Positions 1 through 11,618 of a stretch of DNA of 64,000 bases are shown piece by piece. The stretch's first letter is position 1; every line of letters begins with the position of its first letter. The position numbers and the translations under genes were made by a program. The notes beneath the pieces were generated by a model. The model saw only the letters and a list, made by a program, of their open reading frames with translations. It did no database searches and was not told the origin of the DNA. Origin of the DNA: Lamellibrachia columna. Taxonomy: Eukaryota > Annelida > Polychaeta > Sabellida > Siboglinidae. The stretch spans positions 61,500,024-61,564,023 of the forward strand of contig OY759265.1 of NCBI GenBank assembly GCA_963662155.1, given 5' to 3'.

Positions 1-29
1 ATAATAATATTAATATAATAATATTTTTT

Positions 30-77
30 TATGTATGCATGTATGTATGTATGTATGTATGTATGTATGTATGTATC
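30..77. repeat. (ATGT)n microsatellite
   Basis: A short run of ATGT units with one ATGC variant near its start. The following 220 bases show nothing I recognise. Confidence 0.9.
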
Positions 78-296
78 TTTATACTTATATTCACACCCAA
101 TTTACAAACTATTTATTATATTGTTGTCATTATACTTTCCTGAATAATGAATATGAATAAATGGACGAATAAACAAGTCTGGCTGTCTTTCTTGCATTTA
201 CAAACATACTCGTATAGAGTGGGCAGTTTGTACACGGACGCATTCCATGTCTTACTCCGTTTCACCTATCCGCCCATTCCTTCTGTTGTTCCTGCG

Positions 297-698
297 GTTT
301 AACAACTCTAGAGACAAGGAGGTTAAGAGGAGATCAGATTGAAGTTTTTAAGATATTGAATGGGTATGAAATTATTGATAGAAATATGTTTTTCTCACTC
401 AAGAAGGATAGCAGAACTAGAGGACATGAGGTAAAATTAGTAAAGGATCAATGTAGATTGGACATCAGGAAGCACTCGTTCTCACAGAGGACAATAAATG
501 AATGGAACAAATTGTCTACAGATTGTGTAACTGCTACCAGCGTGAATATGTTTAAAAACAAGGTTGACACATATATCAGGAGGGCGGGTTATAAGTAGGT
601 GAACATTGTTGGACTCTCGATAAGCCAATGGCTTCCTTGTCCACTTGCCATCTGGGCCTTTGGCTTGGATGGCAAATCTTGTTAAATCTTGTTAAATC
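297..698 (+). mobile_element. CR1-like LINE, 5'-truncated 3' fragment (copy 1)
   Basis: The last ~100 codons of the reverse-transcriptase ORF (ending with the stop at 596-598) plus a ~100-base 3' UTR. It is nearly identical to the same part of the fuller copy at 6590-11618. The 3' end is made of short AAATCTTGTT repeats, as in CR1-group LINEs, whose 3' ends are short direct repeats. The abrupt 5' boundary near 297 is a typical 5' truncation from incomplete reverse transcription. The reading frame is open to the stop, so the insertion looks young. Confidence 0.85.
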
Positions 699-1303
699 CT
701 CTCCCCCACTCGTTCCCCACCCCGCCCCTCAGCCTCTGTCACAGAGATATCGACTGTTCACAGACAAATACGCGTCATTCTGTGAAGTTGTCTCTCATAC
801 AAAGACTGTTGACGTGAGCACCTGTTCTCATTCAAGTCGTATTGTATCGATTACTCCGACGTCGCGCCGCCGACCGATCGCCAACCGACCGCCGGCCGAC
901 CGACCGCCACGTAGTCCGCAGAACGTTCAGTGGCACTCTCCTGGAAACGCTGATAATAAAACCAATTAGACGTACGTCAATGCGACGCTAGAAATGCGTC
1001 GTTTCACACGTTCGTTAAATGTGCGCGTCGGTGCGTGAGTGCAGCGACCATGCGCAGCGAGGCAGTGCGGTCGTCGTGTCGACGGCGAAACCTTGGCATG
1101 GCAACCTGTCGATACGGCCAGTGGTCAATGCATGTTGATATGGCCAGTGATCAATGCCTATTGATACGGCCAGTGGCCACTGGAAACGTTGGTCAATAGC
1201 ACACACAGGGTCACAGATAAACATGCGCGCTCACACGCCTACACACACATGTAGAACTGTTACGATTATATTCAATATCATACATGTGGTAGAGCCACTT
1301 ATG
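699..1303. other. Non-coding stretch with GC-rich patch and a 26-bp triplicate
   Basis: No gene seen. Positions 840-920 are rich in CCGACCG-type words. Positions 1111-1180 hold three copies of a 26-bp unit containing GATAYGGCCAGTG. The ORFs here are short and lack similarity to anything I know. Confidence 0.6.
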
Positions 1304-1598
1304 CAAGCAAGTGGATACAAGCAAGTGGATACAAGCAAGTGGATACAAGCAAGTGGATACAAGCAAGTGGATACAAGCAAGTGGATACAAGCAAGTGGAT
1401 GCAAGCAAGTGGATGCAAGCAAGTGGATGCAAGCAAGTGGATGCAAGCAAGTGGATGCAAGCAAGTGGATACAAGCAAGTGGATACAAGCAAGTGGATAC
1501 AAGCAAGTGGATACAAGCAAGTGGATACAAGCAAGTGGATACAAGCAAGTGGATACAAGCAAGTGGATGCAAGCAAGTGGATGCAAGCAAGTGGATAC
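1304..1598. repeat. 14-bp minisatellite (AAGCAAGTGGATAC/GC)
   Basis: About 21 head-to-tail 14-bp units. Two unit types, differing A/G in GATAC versus GATGC, lie in blocks of roughly 6, 5, 7, 2 and 1, which suggests segmental expansion. The open frames on both strands exist only because the unit has no stops. Confidence 0.95.
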
Positions 1599-2165
1599 AC
1601 CAAAAATGCCTGCACGTCACAACAACTTGACATCTTCAGTTTCGGCTTTGATAATCATATCCGATTGAAGTAAGCCCTATCAATCGTCATGACACGTACT
1701 ACCCAATACAGACGTAATGTATATGCGACGAATCTAGACAGTCGCTTTTTGATCAGTCTTGGATTCCCCATAATACAACGTGACATTCACTTCATTTTAA
1801 GTCCATTTTGTGACGTCCCGGTGCGACGTGGCAAATATGTATTTTGGAGTCATCAATCTGTATGAATCTGGCGTATACTATGTGGCATAGTGACGTGAAA
1901 AATACGTAGTAGAACGTATCACTGTTACTTGACGTAATTACATGACAGACACGTGGTTGTTCGTCGCAAAATATTGACGTCGACGAAACGAGACGTCACG
2001 GGGAGTCATTTTGTGACGTCGTAGTGGGGCGTGACAAAACGTCTTTGGGTAGTTTTATTAGTATTAACGACGTTTAATAAAGTACGATGTGATTAAGTCA
2101 TGTACTGTTCCGTGCCAGCAATAACATTTATGTGATGTTTCCCAAGTGTCCATAAATATCTATGA
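1599..2165. other. Intergenic, no gene recognised
   Basis: AT-rich DNA with unusually many GACGTC/GACGT words. Two related ~45-bp segments, both starting CATTTTGTGACGTC, lie at about 1805 and 2008 in direct orientation. I see no coding sequence. Confidence 0.5.
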
Positions 2166-2321
2166 CGTTCACCACTCACCAAGATACCACTCACCAAGAT
2201 ACCAATCACCAAGATACCACCCACCAAGATACCACCCACCAAGATACCACCCACCAAGATACCACCCACCAAGATACCACCCACCAAGATACCACCCACC
2301 AAGATACCACTCACCAAGCTG
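2166..2321. repeat. 15-bp minisatellite abutting a LINE 5' junction
   Basis: About ten units of ACCACCCACCAAGAT with T/C variants. The array ends a few bases before the point where LINE copy 2 begins, so an ORF reads from the array into the RT by chance. Confidence 0.9.
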
Positions 2322-2323
2322 TC

Positions 2324-4053
2324 CGAAGAGTTTTTATGCATATGTCAGGAGTAAACAAAACGTACAAGACAAGGTTGGACCTCTAGAAGACAGTGCTGGA
2401 AATATAATATCACAGGGGTTTTTAATGGCGGAAGACCTAAATGGTTACTTCAGTTCAGTGTTTACCAAAGAAGATATTAGTTCATTACCAGTTGCTGATG
2501 CTAAATTTCAGGGGGCTAAATCTGACTATTTAGGTCCGTTAGTTGTAACTCCAGAATTGGTAGCTAAGAAAATAAAGGCAATGAAGGATAACAAATCACC
2601 GGGAGTGGATGGGATTCCTCCAAAATTACTAATGGAAACAGTAGAACAAATCAGTATACCACTTGCAAGAGTATTCAACTTGTCATTAAAAGAGGGAGTT
2701 GTTCCGTTTGAATGGAAAGAAGCAAACATCATACCATTATTTAAAAAGGGTTCGAGAAATAAGTCAGAGAATTACAGACCAGTGAGTTTAACGTCAGTGA
2801 TTTGTAAATTATTAGAAAGGTTAATTAAAGACCATATGGTGGACTTCCTCGTTAAGCATAAATTATTAAATTCATCTCAACATGGATTCCTTAAAGCGAG
2901 GTCATGCTTAACAAATATGTTATGTTTTTTGGAAGAAATCACTAAGTGGATAGACGTGGGATCGCCAGTAGATATTATCTACTTAGATTTTCAGAAAGCT
3001 TTTGACAAAGTGCCACATCAAAGATTACTACTTAAATTAAAAGCCCATGGTATCGGGGATAGCATAACTGACTGGATAGAACAATGGCTGACTGACAGAA
3101 GACAACGAGTTGTAGTAGATGGAGAAGTTTCAAATTGGAAATCGGTTTTGAGTGGGGTACCTCAAGGATCAGTATTAGGACCTATATTATTCTTAATTTA
3201 TATCAATGACTTGGACGACAGTATAACAAGTAACGTACTGAAATTTGCGGATGACACAAAACTGTTTAGAAAGGTTAATACTGATGGTGATAAACAACAT
3301 TTACAAAACGATCTAGACAGATTAGTGAAATGGTCTGAGAAATGGCAGATGTTGTTCAATTTTGGGAAATGTAAATGCCTACATACAGGACATAGGAACT
3401 TGAATGTAAACTATAGAATGGGAGATACTGTTCTGGGTACTACTGTAAAAGAAAAGGACTTAGGAGTTACAATAAGCGCTGATATGAAAGTTTCAGAGCA
3501 GTGTGGTATTGCAGCTTCAAAGGGTAATCAAATTCTTGGATTGATTAGAAGAAACATAACATACAAGGGAAAAAAGTTAATTATACCTCTTTATAAAGCA
3601 ATAGTTAGACCTCATTTAGAATACTGTATACAAGCATGGAGACCATATCGTAAGAAGGATATAGATACGCTTGAACGCATACAAAGGAGAGCAACTAAAA
3701 TGATTCCAGAACTGAGAGACCTTAGTTATGAAGAACGCCTGAAAGAATGTGGTTTAACAACTCTAGAGACAAGGAGGTTAAGAGGAGATCAGATTGAAGT
3801 TTTTAAGATATTGAATGGGTATGAAAATATTGATAGAAATATGTTTTTCTCACTCAAGAAGGATAGCAGAACTAGAGGACATGAGGTAAAATTAGTAAAG
3901 GATCAATGTAGATTGGACATCAGGAAGCACTCGTTCTCACAGAGGACAATAAATGAATGGAACAAATTGTCAACAGATTGTGTAACTGCTAGCAGCGTGA
4001 ATATGTTTAAAAACAAGGTTGACACATATCTCAGGAGGGCAGGCTATAAGTAG
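2324..4053 (+). mobile_element. CR1-like LINE reverse transcriptase, truncated at both ends (copy 2)
   Basis: An uninterrupted RT frame of about 575 codons. Homology with the full copy starts at 2324 (equivalent to about 9778 there) and stops exactly at the TAG at 4051-4053. Visible RT motifs are the template-binding block SPGVDGIPP, the catalytic YLDFQKAFDKVPH, VPQGSVLGP and FADDT, followed by a thumb and C-terminal region with LERIQRRATKMI, typical of CR1/L2-group LINEs. The endonuclease is missing. The 3' UTR seen in copies 1 and 3 is also missing: sequence diverges right after the stop, which ordinary target-primed reverse transcription does not explain. The codons before 2324 are minisatellite, not protein. 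The frame is intact, but the element cannot be autonomous. Confidence 0.9.
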
Positions 4054-4111
4054 ATTATGATATCCACAGTCGTGTTAAATTTAATTAATATCAGTTTCAC
4101 TCACTGAATCA

Positions 4112-4180
4112 CCACTGGATCGATAGGCGCCACTGGATCGATAGGCGCTACTGGATCGATAGGCGCCACTGGATCGACAA
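4112..4180. repeat. 18-bp minisatellite
   Basis: About four units of CACTGGATCGATAGGCGC (one T variant), 60 bases past the end of LINE copy 2. Confidence 0.9.
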
Positions 4181-4754
4181 CATCTAAATCAATCTATACT
4201 TTGTCCGTCCGACGTAGCGGATAACTCTAATGTTCGATTTTATCCGGACACATATAAAGTTTGTTAGATACTCAATAAATCGGAAACGATCGTAGTCACG
4301 AATACATATTACAGGAATATAACGCAGAACTGTTTAATAAAAAACGAGGAGAGAGGTAAATAGATCTCCGGAAAGCTCTGAGGAGAGTGAACCATCTATT
4401 ACATATCTAATAACATTATCTTCTGTGTGAAAGATTATATAGCCAATATGTCATGTCACTGCGGCTTTAGCGGCGGCGGCGGCGGCGGCGGCGGCGGTGT
4501 AGCAACATGCATTCAGCAGATGGCAGCACCCTACATTTAGATTGACAAATCTCATGCCTTGACGGAACAGTGCCGGGTTCCCAGCAAATGACATTGACAC
4601 ACATTCCTTATCGGTGTCTCCACGCGTCACCCGGGGTACACTGACCGAGTTTCGTGGAAAATAATGGATTATGAGCCGGCGATATGAGACGTCGCAACGA
4701 AGTTACGGTCATGATAAGCCTTGTAATATAATACACATTATTATTTAAATAAAA
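4181..4754. other. Intergenic; (GGC)n tract
   Basis: No gene seen. A short GGC triplet run lies at about 4466-4498. The rest is unremarkable. Confidence 0.6.
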
Positions 4755-5215
4755 ATAAACCACAGATGCTTCATCCAGATTATTGACATTATATACCTCC
4801 AAAAAGAAGCAACCACATTCTTCATCGACTTTATGAAAGCCTTCGACTCGGCGGACAGACACAAACCGTTCCTGATCCTTCGTGCGTGTGGCATCCCGGA
4901 GAAGATTGTCAAAGCCATACAGATAATGTATGGCTTCGATATAACACATCTACAGTAATACTTACTTAACGCATGAATTCTCGAAGGAGACCCGCTAGCC
5001 CCAGACCTGTTCATCATAGTCTTGAACCACGCCTTAAGGATTACGATGGGTGGCACGGACGGAGTAACAGACATCCAGCCCATCATCTCTCCGATCGTGA
5101 TCTTGCTCAGGGCATCGCTCTGTTCGCCGACATGGTAAACGAAGCAGAACTTCTCTTTCACACCGTTGAAAGAGTTTCTAAATAGACCGGACTCAGTTCT
5201 CAATTTCGAGCAAAA
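4755..5215 (+). pseudogene. Degenerate non-LTR reverse transcriptase fragment
   Basis: Conceptual translation shows two RT blocks in different frames. The first is FFIDFMKAFDSADRHKPF, the catalytic-aspartate block. The second is GDPLAPDLFIIVLNHALR, the QGDxLAPxLF block characteristic of a different LINE clade from the CR1 copies nearby (R4/Dong- or RTE-like wording; clade uncertain). A stop and shifted frame between 4955 and 4980 separate them, so the piece is dead. Distinct sequence and heavy decay indicate an older insertion. Confidence 0.65.
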
Positions 5216-5245
5216 CCAAGTTCATGCTTATCAATATATCTGTTA

Positions 5246-5675
5246 ACCCCACAGTCTCGACACGTTAGACGGGAGTTAACCCCGCAGTCTCGACACGTTA
5301 GACGGGAGTCAACCCCACAGTCTGGACACGTTGGACGGAAGTTAACCCAACAGTCTGGACACGTTAGACGGGAGTTAACCCCACAATCTCGACACGTTGG
5401 ACGGGAGTCAACCCCACAGTCTGGACACGTTGGACGGAAGTTAACCCCACAGTCTGGACACGTTGGACGGAAGTTAACCTCACAGTCTCGACATGTTGGA
5501 CGGAAGTTAACCCCACAATCTCGACACGTTGGACGGGAGTCAACCCAACAGTCTCGACACTTTGGACGTAAATTAATCCCACAGTATCAATAAGTTGGAC
5601 GGGAATTAACCCCACAATATCGACACGTTGGACCGGAGTCAACCCCACAGTATCGACACGTTGGACGGAATGTTG
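5246..5675. repeat. 33-bp minisatellite
   Basis: About 13 diverged units of TTAACCCCACAGTCTCGACA plus CGTTGGACGGGAG. Divergence rises toward the 3' end. Confidence 0.9.
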
Positions 5676-6412
<737 letters not shown>

Positions 6413-6668
6413 CGGCACATTAGATTTGTCCTCCATCATACAGCCAAGGAGCAACCACCTTAATAATAACAACAAGAACAATAGCAACAACAACAACAAT
6501 AGCAATATTAGCTATAAAACCAGTAATAGCAACAATAACCTGACTGAAGAGTTGACCTCACAACGCAGTCCTTCTTGTCTGTATATTTGACTTCCGGCTA
6601 CTTGGACTTGGTGCAGCGACTTGAATTTGGTGTAGATCATTTACAGAAAAACGCGGTATATCAAATAG

Positions 6669-7030
6669 AATAAGTATTACTATTGAATATATATTATACA
6701 CAAACGTATTGTAGACATATATTAGGAAACAGGTTTTGTTAATTATTAGTCAGAGGGAGTATTTTAGAGTAAGTTAGTTTCGGATTCTGTCAGGGAATTC
6801 AGCGAGCGTTAATAGGGTTGTTTACTATTCGAAAATTGAGATAGCATAGTGAATAGTCAGTAACATTGGAATATTGCTTAGAATAAGTATTAGTATTATA
6901 CATATATTGTTCACCAACTTCTTGTAGACATATATTAAGAAACCGTTTTTGTTAACAGAGGTAGTATTTTTTTCCCGGATTCAAACTCAACGAGCGATAA
7001 AAGGGAGTTTGTTTACAGTTCGTGAATTCA
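6669..7030 (+). repeat. Tandem ~210-bp duplication in LINE 5' UTR
   Basis: Two diverged copies, about 6669-6840 and 6879-7030. They share the words GAATAAGTATTA, TTGTAGACATATATTA, GAAAC, GTTTTTGTTA and CGAGCG in the same order. This resembles the repeated 5' UTR promoter monomers of some LINEs. A promoter role is inference. Confidence 0.6.
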
Positions 7031-7372
7031 ACCCGTGCATCGAGCTATCGTTTACATTAGCTAATATATATATATATAAGATAAAGTGATTTATATACTT
7101 AAATTACATACATAAGGTAATATCTGACATAGTGGTAGTAAACGTTTTCGGTAAAAAGGAATTAACAGCAGGATTTTAGCGTAAATTAGTACACACTGAC
7201 TTCGTTGTTTTGTTACACAGTGTTCTCCGTATTCGCTAGGTGGCAGGGTTTTTTTCTCATGCGAGGTTAATAGAAGACACAGTTAGCAAGTACATTAGAC
7301 TAAAGTGTTCTTTTGATCACAAAAACAGCCTTATTCAAGGCTAACGTAGCAATCTAATTAAAACTAAATTGT

Positions 7373-8635
7373 ATGATGGCGCCGTGCAAACGGCAGTTAA
7401 AGGCCACAAGGCACTTAATTTGTGGCAGTTGCAGTAACTGGGTGGACTTCGTCAAGTCTGGGTGCGAGAAGTTCTGGGCTGAGGTCCAGGCAGATAGTTT
7501 TAGTTTTGAGTGTAGGGGATGTACGAAGATGAAGGAACTAGAGGTGGAGTTGGAAGAGCTGAGGCTGCTCGTTGTGGCAATGATGGGAAGGGAACAGGGG
7601 GGTTGTGCCAGTAGTTCCGGTGGGGGAACAGTAGATGATAAAGTGGGGAAAGACACAAGAGATGCTAGGGAGAGCTCACCGCAGCCTGGGAGGAAGCTGA
7701 GAGGAGGGAAGGTGACAGGTCGTAGGGAGACGGGACGTAAGGAGACGGGAAGGAAAGGAACGGGAAGGAAGACAACCGGAGTGAAGGAGAGGGGAGTAGA
7801 GGAGACAGGAGGGAAGGAGAAGGGAGTGGGGGAGACGGGAGGGAAGACAACCGGAGTGAAGGAGATGGGAGTGGAGGAGACAGGAGGGAAGGAGAAGGGA
7901 GTGGGGGAGACGGGAGGGAAAACAACCGGAGTGAAGGAGAGGGGAGTGGGAGAGACAAGAGCAAAGGAGTGGGAAGTGGGGGAGACAGGAGCGAAGGAGA
8001 CAGGAGGGAAGGGGTCAGGACAGAATGTGATGGAGGGGATCGAACGGAAGAGTTATTCTGCAGCAGTGATAGAGGGGGTGAGGAAGAGAGCGAGGGTGTT
8101 TGTGGGGGATTCGATAGTTAGGAAGACCGACAGAGTCTTAAACAAGGGAGATGATGTGGTGGTCTGCTTGCCTGGAGCCAAAATAGAGGCGATAACTGAG
8201 AGGGGAATAAACATCGTAGGCTCGGGTAAGGGTGGATCTGTTTTAGTACACGTAGGGACAAATAACGTAGAGAGGGAGGGTACAACTGCCATAGTTAGGA
8301 AATATAGGCAGTTGGTCAGAACACTAAAACAGACGCGGGTTGAGCAGGTAATACTGTCAGGGATTTTACCTGTAATGGGCAGGAGGGGTCACAAATATCG
8401 AAATTGTCGGGGGATGGCAATTAACATGTTAGTCCAGAAGCTATGTAGGGAAGAGGAAGTTAGATTTGTGGATTTATGGGGAAGTTTTGTTGGGAGGGCT
8501 GATATGTACATGAAGGATGGGCTTCATTTAAGTGGAAAGGGGGCGGCAGTATTCGCGGACAAACTTTCAGCAGCAGTAGATAGTGACTTGGGTACATTGA
8601 CAAATATTTTTGGAAGTAAACATTCTTTAAACTAG
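7373..8635 (+). CDS. LINE ORF1 protein: PHD-like finger, coiled coil, SGNH/GDSL esterase
   Basis: A 420-residue ORF1 protein that presumably accompanies the LINE RNA. Residues about 18-56 show a Cys-rich PHD-like pattern (CGSCSNWVDF, then ECRGC). A short acidic coiled coil follows (KELEVELEELRLL). Residues about 95-215 are a low-complexity K/E/G/T stretch built of 5-10-residue repeats such as GRKETGRK and GVGETGGK. Residues about 230-410 form an SGNH esterase: GDSIVRK has the nucleophile Ser, GTNN the block with Asn, and DGLHLSGKG the Asp/His pair, so all catalytic positions appear present. CR1-family ORF1 proteins with esterase and PHD domains are established; the substrate is unknown. The frame is intact and ORF2 begins about 60-150 bases downstream. 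The first ATG of the frame was taken as the start. Confidence 0.85.
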   Translation: MMAPCKRQLKATRHLICGSCSNWVDFVKSGCEKFWAEVQADSFSFECRGCTKMKELEVELEELRLLVVAMMGREQGGCASSSGGGTVDDKVGKDTRDARESSPQPGRKLRGGKVTGRRETGRKETGRKGTGRKTTGVKERGVEETGGKEKGVGETGGKTTGVKEMGVEETGGKEKGVGETGGKTTGVKERGVGETRAKEWEVGETGAKETGGKGSGQNVMEGIERKSYSAAVIEGVRKRARVFVGDSIVRKTDRVLNKGDDVVVCLPGAKIEAITERGINIVGSGKGGSVLVHVGTNNVEREGTTAIVRKYRQLVRTLKQTRVEQVILSGILPVMGRRGHKYRNCRGMAINMLVQKLCREEEVRFVDLWGSFVGRADMYMKDGLHLSGKGAAVFADKLSAAVDSDLGTLTNIFGSKHSLN

Positions 8636-8696
8636 AAGTGCAGGGGGTTACCTAGAGGTGTCTCAAGCAGAACAAGAGGCCACTAGCATAGATAAA

Positions 8697-11518
8697 CCAA
8701 TATTAAATCATCCGAAAAACAAACAGGTTATAGATGCGTATGTTTAAATGCAAGGAGCATAGTAAATAAGAAAAACGAATTAAACATTATGGTAGAAGAT
8801 ATTGACCCTCACATAATTGGTATAACTGAATCATGGGCCAACATAGATATAACAGATGCTGAATTAGGACTGACAGGATATGTAATGTTTAGGAAAGATC
8901 GAATAGGAAGAAGGGGCGGGGGAGTTATTTTATATGTTAAAGAATCTATTCAGGCTTATGAAATAAAACTAGAAAGGGAAGCAGATTGCGATGAAGCTGT
9001 TTGGTGCAAAATTGTTTCAGGAAATTCAAAACTAACTATTGGATTAGTTTACCGAAGTCCAAACATAAACGAAGAGGACAACACAAAAATAAAAAACGCT
9101 ATAAAGGAAGTTAGTAAAGGGGAATGTATCATAATGGGAGATTTTAACCATGGACACATACAATGGAATTCTCTAGAGAGCACAGGGATTGAGGACCAAC
9201 AATTTCTATTTTTAATACAGGATAGCTTTCTTACTCAGCACGTACTAGAACCAACCAGGGGAGAAAATGTATTAGATATAGTTTTGTCATCACAAAAAGA
9301 ATTAGTGGACAATGTAAAAATATTTGAACCATTGGGTAATAGTGACCATAATCAAATACATTCTGACATCAATGTAAAATCAGAAAGTAAAAATAAGAAA
9401 ACGTACAAGAGAAACTTCCACAAAGGTAACTACAAAGATATGAGAAAATACTTAGCAAAGCTAGATTGGAATAACATGCTGATGAATAAGACCGCAATTG
9501 AATGTTGGAATATTCTAAAATATGAAATTGAGAGTATCATCGATAAATTTGTTCCCTTCCAAAAACAAGGAAAACGGTGTAGAAAGAAACACTTGTCAAA
9601 AGAGGCTATTAGAAAAATAATGCTAAAACAAACTATGCGGAGGGTTTATAGGCGTACCAGAAAGGACGAAGACTATGCAAAATACAAAGAGGCACTTAAT
9701 GCAGCTACAACTGAAATCAGACAATCTAAAAGAAGCTATGAGCAAAAACTAGCATGTAACATAAAAAATGACAGCAAGAGTTTTTATGCATATGTCAGGA
9801 GTAAACAAAACGTACAAGACAAGGTTGGACCTCTAGAAGACAGTGCTGGAAATATAATATCACAGGGGTTTTTAATGGCGGAAGACCTAAATGGTTACTT
9901 CAGTTCAGTGTTTACCAAAGAAGATATTAGTTCATTACCAGTTGCTGATGCAAAATTTCAGGGGGCTAAATCTGACTATTTAGGTCCGTTAGTTGTAACT
10001 CCAGAATTGGTAGCTAAGAAAATAAAGGCACTGAAGGATAACAAATCACCGGGAGTGGATGGGATTCCTCCAAAATTACTAATGGAAACAGTAGAACAAA
10101 TCAGTATACCACTTGCAAGAGTATCAACTTGTCATTAAAAGAGGGAGTTGTTCCGTTTGAATGGAAAGAAGCAAACATCATACCATTATTTAAAAAGGGT
10201 TCGAGAAATAAGTCAGAGAATTACAGACCAGTGAGTTTAACGTCAGTGATTTGTAAATTATTAGAAAGGTTAATTAAAGACCATATGGTGGACTTCCTCG
10301 TTAAGCATAAATTATTAAATTCATCTCAACATGGATTCCTTAAAGCGAGGTCATGCTTAACAAATATGTTATGTTTTTTGGAAGAAATCACTAAGTGGAT
10401 AGACGTGGGATCGCCAGTAGATATTATCTACTTAGATTTTCAGAAAGCTTTTGACAAAGTGCCACATCAAAGATTACTACTTAAATTAAAAGCCATTGGT
10501 ATCGGGGATAGCATAACTGACTGGATAAAACAATGGCTGACTAACAGAAGACAACGAGTTGTAGTAGATGGAGAAGTTTCAAATTGGAAATCAGTTTTGA
10601 GTGGGGTACCTCAAGGATCAGTATTATAGGACCTATATTATTCTTAATTTATATCAATGACTTGGACGACAGTATAACAAGTAACGTACTGAAATTTGCG
10701 GATGACACAAGACTGTTTAGAAAGGTTAATACTGATGGTGATAAACAACATTTACAAAACTATCTAGACAGATTAGTGAAATGGTCTGAGAAATGGCAGA
10801 TGCTGTTCAATTTTGGGAAATGTAAATGCCTACATACAGGACATGGGAACTTGAATGTAAACTATAAAATGGGAGATACTGTTCTGGGTACTACTGTAAA
10901 AGAAAAGGACTTAGGAGTTACAATAAGCGCTGATATGAAAGTTTCAGAGCAGTGCGGTATTGCAGCTCCAAAGGGTAATCAAATTCTTGGATTGATTAGA
11001 AGAAACATAACATACAAGGGAAAAAAGTTAATTATACCTCTTTATAAAGCAATAGTTAGACTTCATTTAGAATACTGTATACAAGCATGGAGACCATATC
11101 GTAAGAAGGATATAGATACGCTTGAACGCATACAAAGGAGAGCAACTAAAATGATTCCAGAACTGAGAGACCTTAGTTATGAAGAACGCCTGAAAGAATG
11201 TGGTTTAACAACTCTAGAGACAAGGAGGTTAAGAGGAGATCAGATTGAAGTTTTTAAGATATTGAATGGGTATGAAAATATTGATAGAAATATGTTTTTC
11301 TCACTCAAGAAGGATAGCAGAACTAGAGGATATGAGGTAAAATTAGTAAAGGATCAATGTAGATTGGACATCAGGAAGCACTCGTTCTCACAGAGGACAA
11401 TAAATGAATGGAACAAATTGTCTACAGATTGCTAGCAGCTTGAATATGTTTAAAAACAAGCTTGAATATGTTTAAAAACAAGGTTGACACATATCTCAGG
11501 AGGGCGGGCTATAAGTAG
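8697..11518 (+). pseudogene. LINE ORF2: APE-type endonuclease plus reverse transcriptase, frameshifted
   Basis: The replication protein of the LINE. The endonuclease region shows CLNARSIVNKK, ITESW, GGGVILYV, VYRSPN, GDFNHGHIQW and a terminal GNSDHN, the metal-binding and catalytic blocks of APE-like nucleases. The RT shows SPGVDGIPP, YLDFQKAFDK, VPQGS and FADDT. The conserved CLNARS block lies before the first in-frame ATG (8789), so initiation must be upstream or non-standard. Compared with copy 2, one T is lost near 10123, two bases are gained near 10626 (just after VPQGS), and about 7 bases are lost near 11430 beside a 22-base tandem duplication (11440-11482). Each breaks the frame. Without these lesions it would be a normal-length CR1 ORF2. 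Confidence 0.85.
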
Positions 11519-11618
11519 ATGAACATTGTTGGACTCTTGATAAGCCAATGGCTTCCTTGTCCACTTGCCATCTGGGCCTTTGGCTTGGATGGTAAATCTT
11601 GTTAAATCTTGTTAAATA

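Larger units (their letters stand above)
6590..11618 (+). mobile_element. Near full-length CR1-like LINE (copy 3)
   Basis: A two-ORF non-LTR retrotransposon of about 5 kb. In order it has a ~0.7-kb 5' UTR with an internal tandem duplication, ORF1 (7373-8635), ORF2 (endonuclease plus RT, about 8697-11518, broken) and a ~100-base 3' UTR ending in AAATCTTGTT repeats near 11618. The combination of a PHD-like finger and an SGNH esterase in ORF1 is known from CR1-group elements. The 5' boundary is approximate because no second full copy is available for comparison. ORF2 lesions make this copy non-autonomous, but ORF1 is open. Near identity to copies 1 and 2 indicates recent activity. Confidence 0.85.

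Noticed and set aside
2146..2323. N-terminal extension of the LINE RT ORF
   Set aside because: It translates a 15-bp minisatellite that happens to be in frame with the RT.
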